This document shows, piece after piece, positions 6,226-6,381 of a stretch of DNA of 6,381 bases. Position 1 is the stretch's first letter, and every line of letters starts with the position of its first letter. The DNA is from Gammaproteobacteria bacterium (lineage in GTDB: Bacteria > Pseudomonadota > Gammaproteobacteria > Xanthomonadales > Xanthomonadaceae). The notes below the pieces were generated by a model, which did no database searches, was not told the origin of the DNA, and was given only the letters and a program-made list of their open reading frames with translations. The translations under genes and the position numbers were made by a program. Location: NCBI GenBank assembly GCA_030431185.1, contig JAUIJO010000179.1, positions 1-6,381 on the forward strand. Direction: 5' to 3'.

Positions 6226-6381
6226 CTAGAAGATGATGAAGAGCGCCCAGATGCCGTAGAGCGCCGCGAATGGCAGGAAGGCCACCAGCTGGCCCAGCGC
6301 GACGCCGGCCCCTGTCCAGCGCGAGAATCCCAGGCCCATGATGACGAAGCTCCACACCAGCAGGATGTCGAAGCTGTTGGC
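6226..6381 (-). CDS. C-terminal end of a multi-pass membrane protein, Yip1-family-like (5' truncated)
   Basis: An open frame enters from the right edge and stops at TAG (6228-6226), giving 51 residues with no start inside the window. They are almost wholly hydrophobic: a first helix after ANSFDI (LLVWSFVIMGLGFSRW), a short Thr-Gly-Ala-Gly turn, then a second helix (GQLVAFPLFAALYGIWALFIIF) ending at the C-terminus. The pattern of FD before a Trp-containing helix, a G-rich turn and a final hydrophobic helix resembles the C-terminus of bacterial Yip1-domain proteins, whose biochemical role is poorly defined. The gene ends 52 bases before the adaptor start on the same strand and no promoter or terminator is evident between them, so it is probably the upstream member of the same operon. 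That it is a coding membrane protein is well supported; the Yip1 assignment is moderate. Confidence 0.75.
   Translation of the reverse strand, partial: ANSFDILLVWSFVIMGLGFSRWTGAGVALGQLVAFLPFAALYGIWALFIIF

Noticed and set aside
5538..6236. Long + strand open frame (232 codons) antisense to the adaptor.
   Set aside because: It is rich in His, Arg, Asp and Ala with no recognisable motif, and the opposite strand carries a complete, well-conserved adaptor. It is a GC-driven shadow.
6170..6355. A 61-codon - strand open frame with an ATG near the right edge.
   Set aside because: It is Arg/Gly/Pro-rich and lies in a different frame from the hydrophobic Yip1-like frame in the same stretch, which has clear transmembrane character. 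It is a shadow.

Overview
The window is high-GC, densely coded bacterial chromosome holding parts or all of six protein-coding genes. Two are on the + strand and four on the - strand, and the two groups converge at about position 3055-3085. High GC at third codon positions, GTG starts, 4-bp start/stop overlaps, a LigD with PE-LIG-POL domain order and an N-terminus beginning ALHEYARKR suggest a gammaproteobacterium. The Xanthomonadaceae (Lysobacter/Luteimonas type) are my best guess. This assignment is inference from sequence style and is not proven.

Region 1 (1-3054, + strand) is a two-gene non-homologous end-joining (NHEJ) cassette. It starts inside ku, whose 5' end lies outside the window, and continues into a full-length multidomain ligD. 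Ku binds DNA ends and recruits LigD. LigD supplies a 3'-phosphoesterase (PE), an ATP-dependent DNA ligase and a primase-like polymerase (POL) in one chain. All catalytic residues I could place are present. Ku and LigD share one reading frame and are separated by only a TGA stop and one CCC codon. An internal GGAGG-ATG lies exactly at the start of the POL domain.

Region 2 (3055-3085) is a 31-bp convergent intergenic gap with no recognisable intrinsic terminator.

Region 3 (3086-6381, - strand) is an operon, read from right to left. It begins with the C-terminus of a small multi-pass membrane protein that resembles the Yip1 family (cut by the window edge). Next come a MacA-like periplasmic adaptor, a MacB/LolD-type ABC ATPase and a MacB-like FtsX-fold permease. 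The last three are joined by ATGA and GTGA overlaps, which implies translational coupling and fixed stoichiometry. Together they would form an ATP-driven tripartite exporter across the inner membrane and periplasm. An outer-membrane TolC-type partner is expected, but it is not encoded here. The substrate cannot be read from the sequence.

The two regions look like neighbours with no functional link. I see no mobile elements, RNA genes, CRISPR arrays or phage genes, and no clearly undescribed system. The points most worth a second look are the leaky-looking in-frame ku/ligD junction and the possible internal start that would make a free POL domain.
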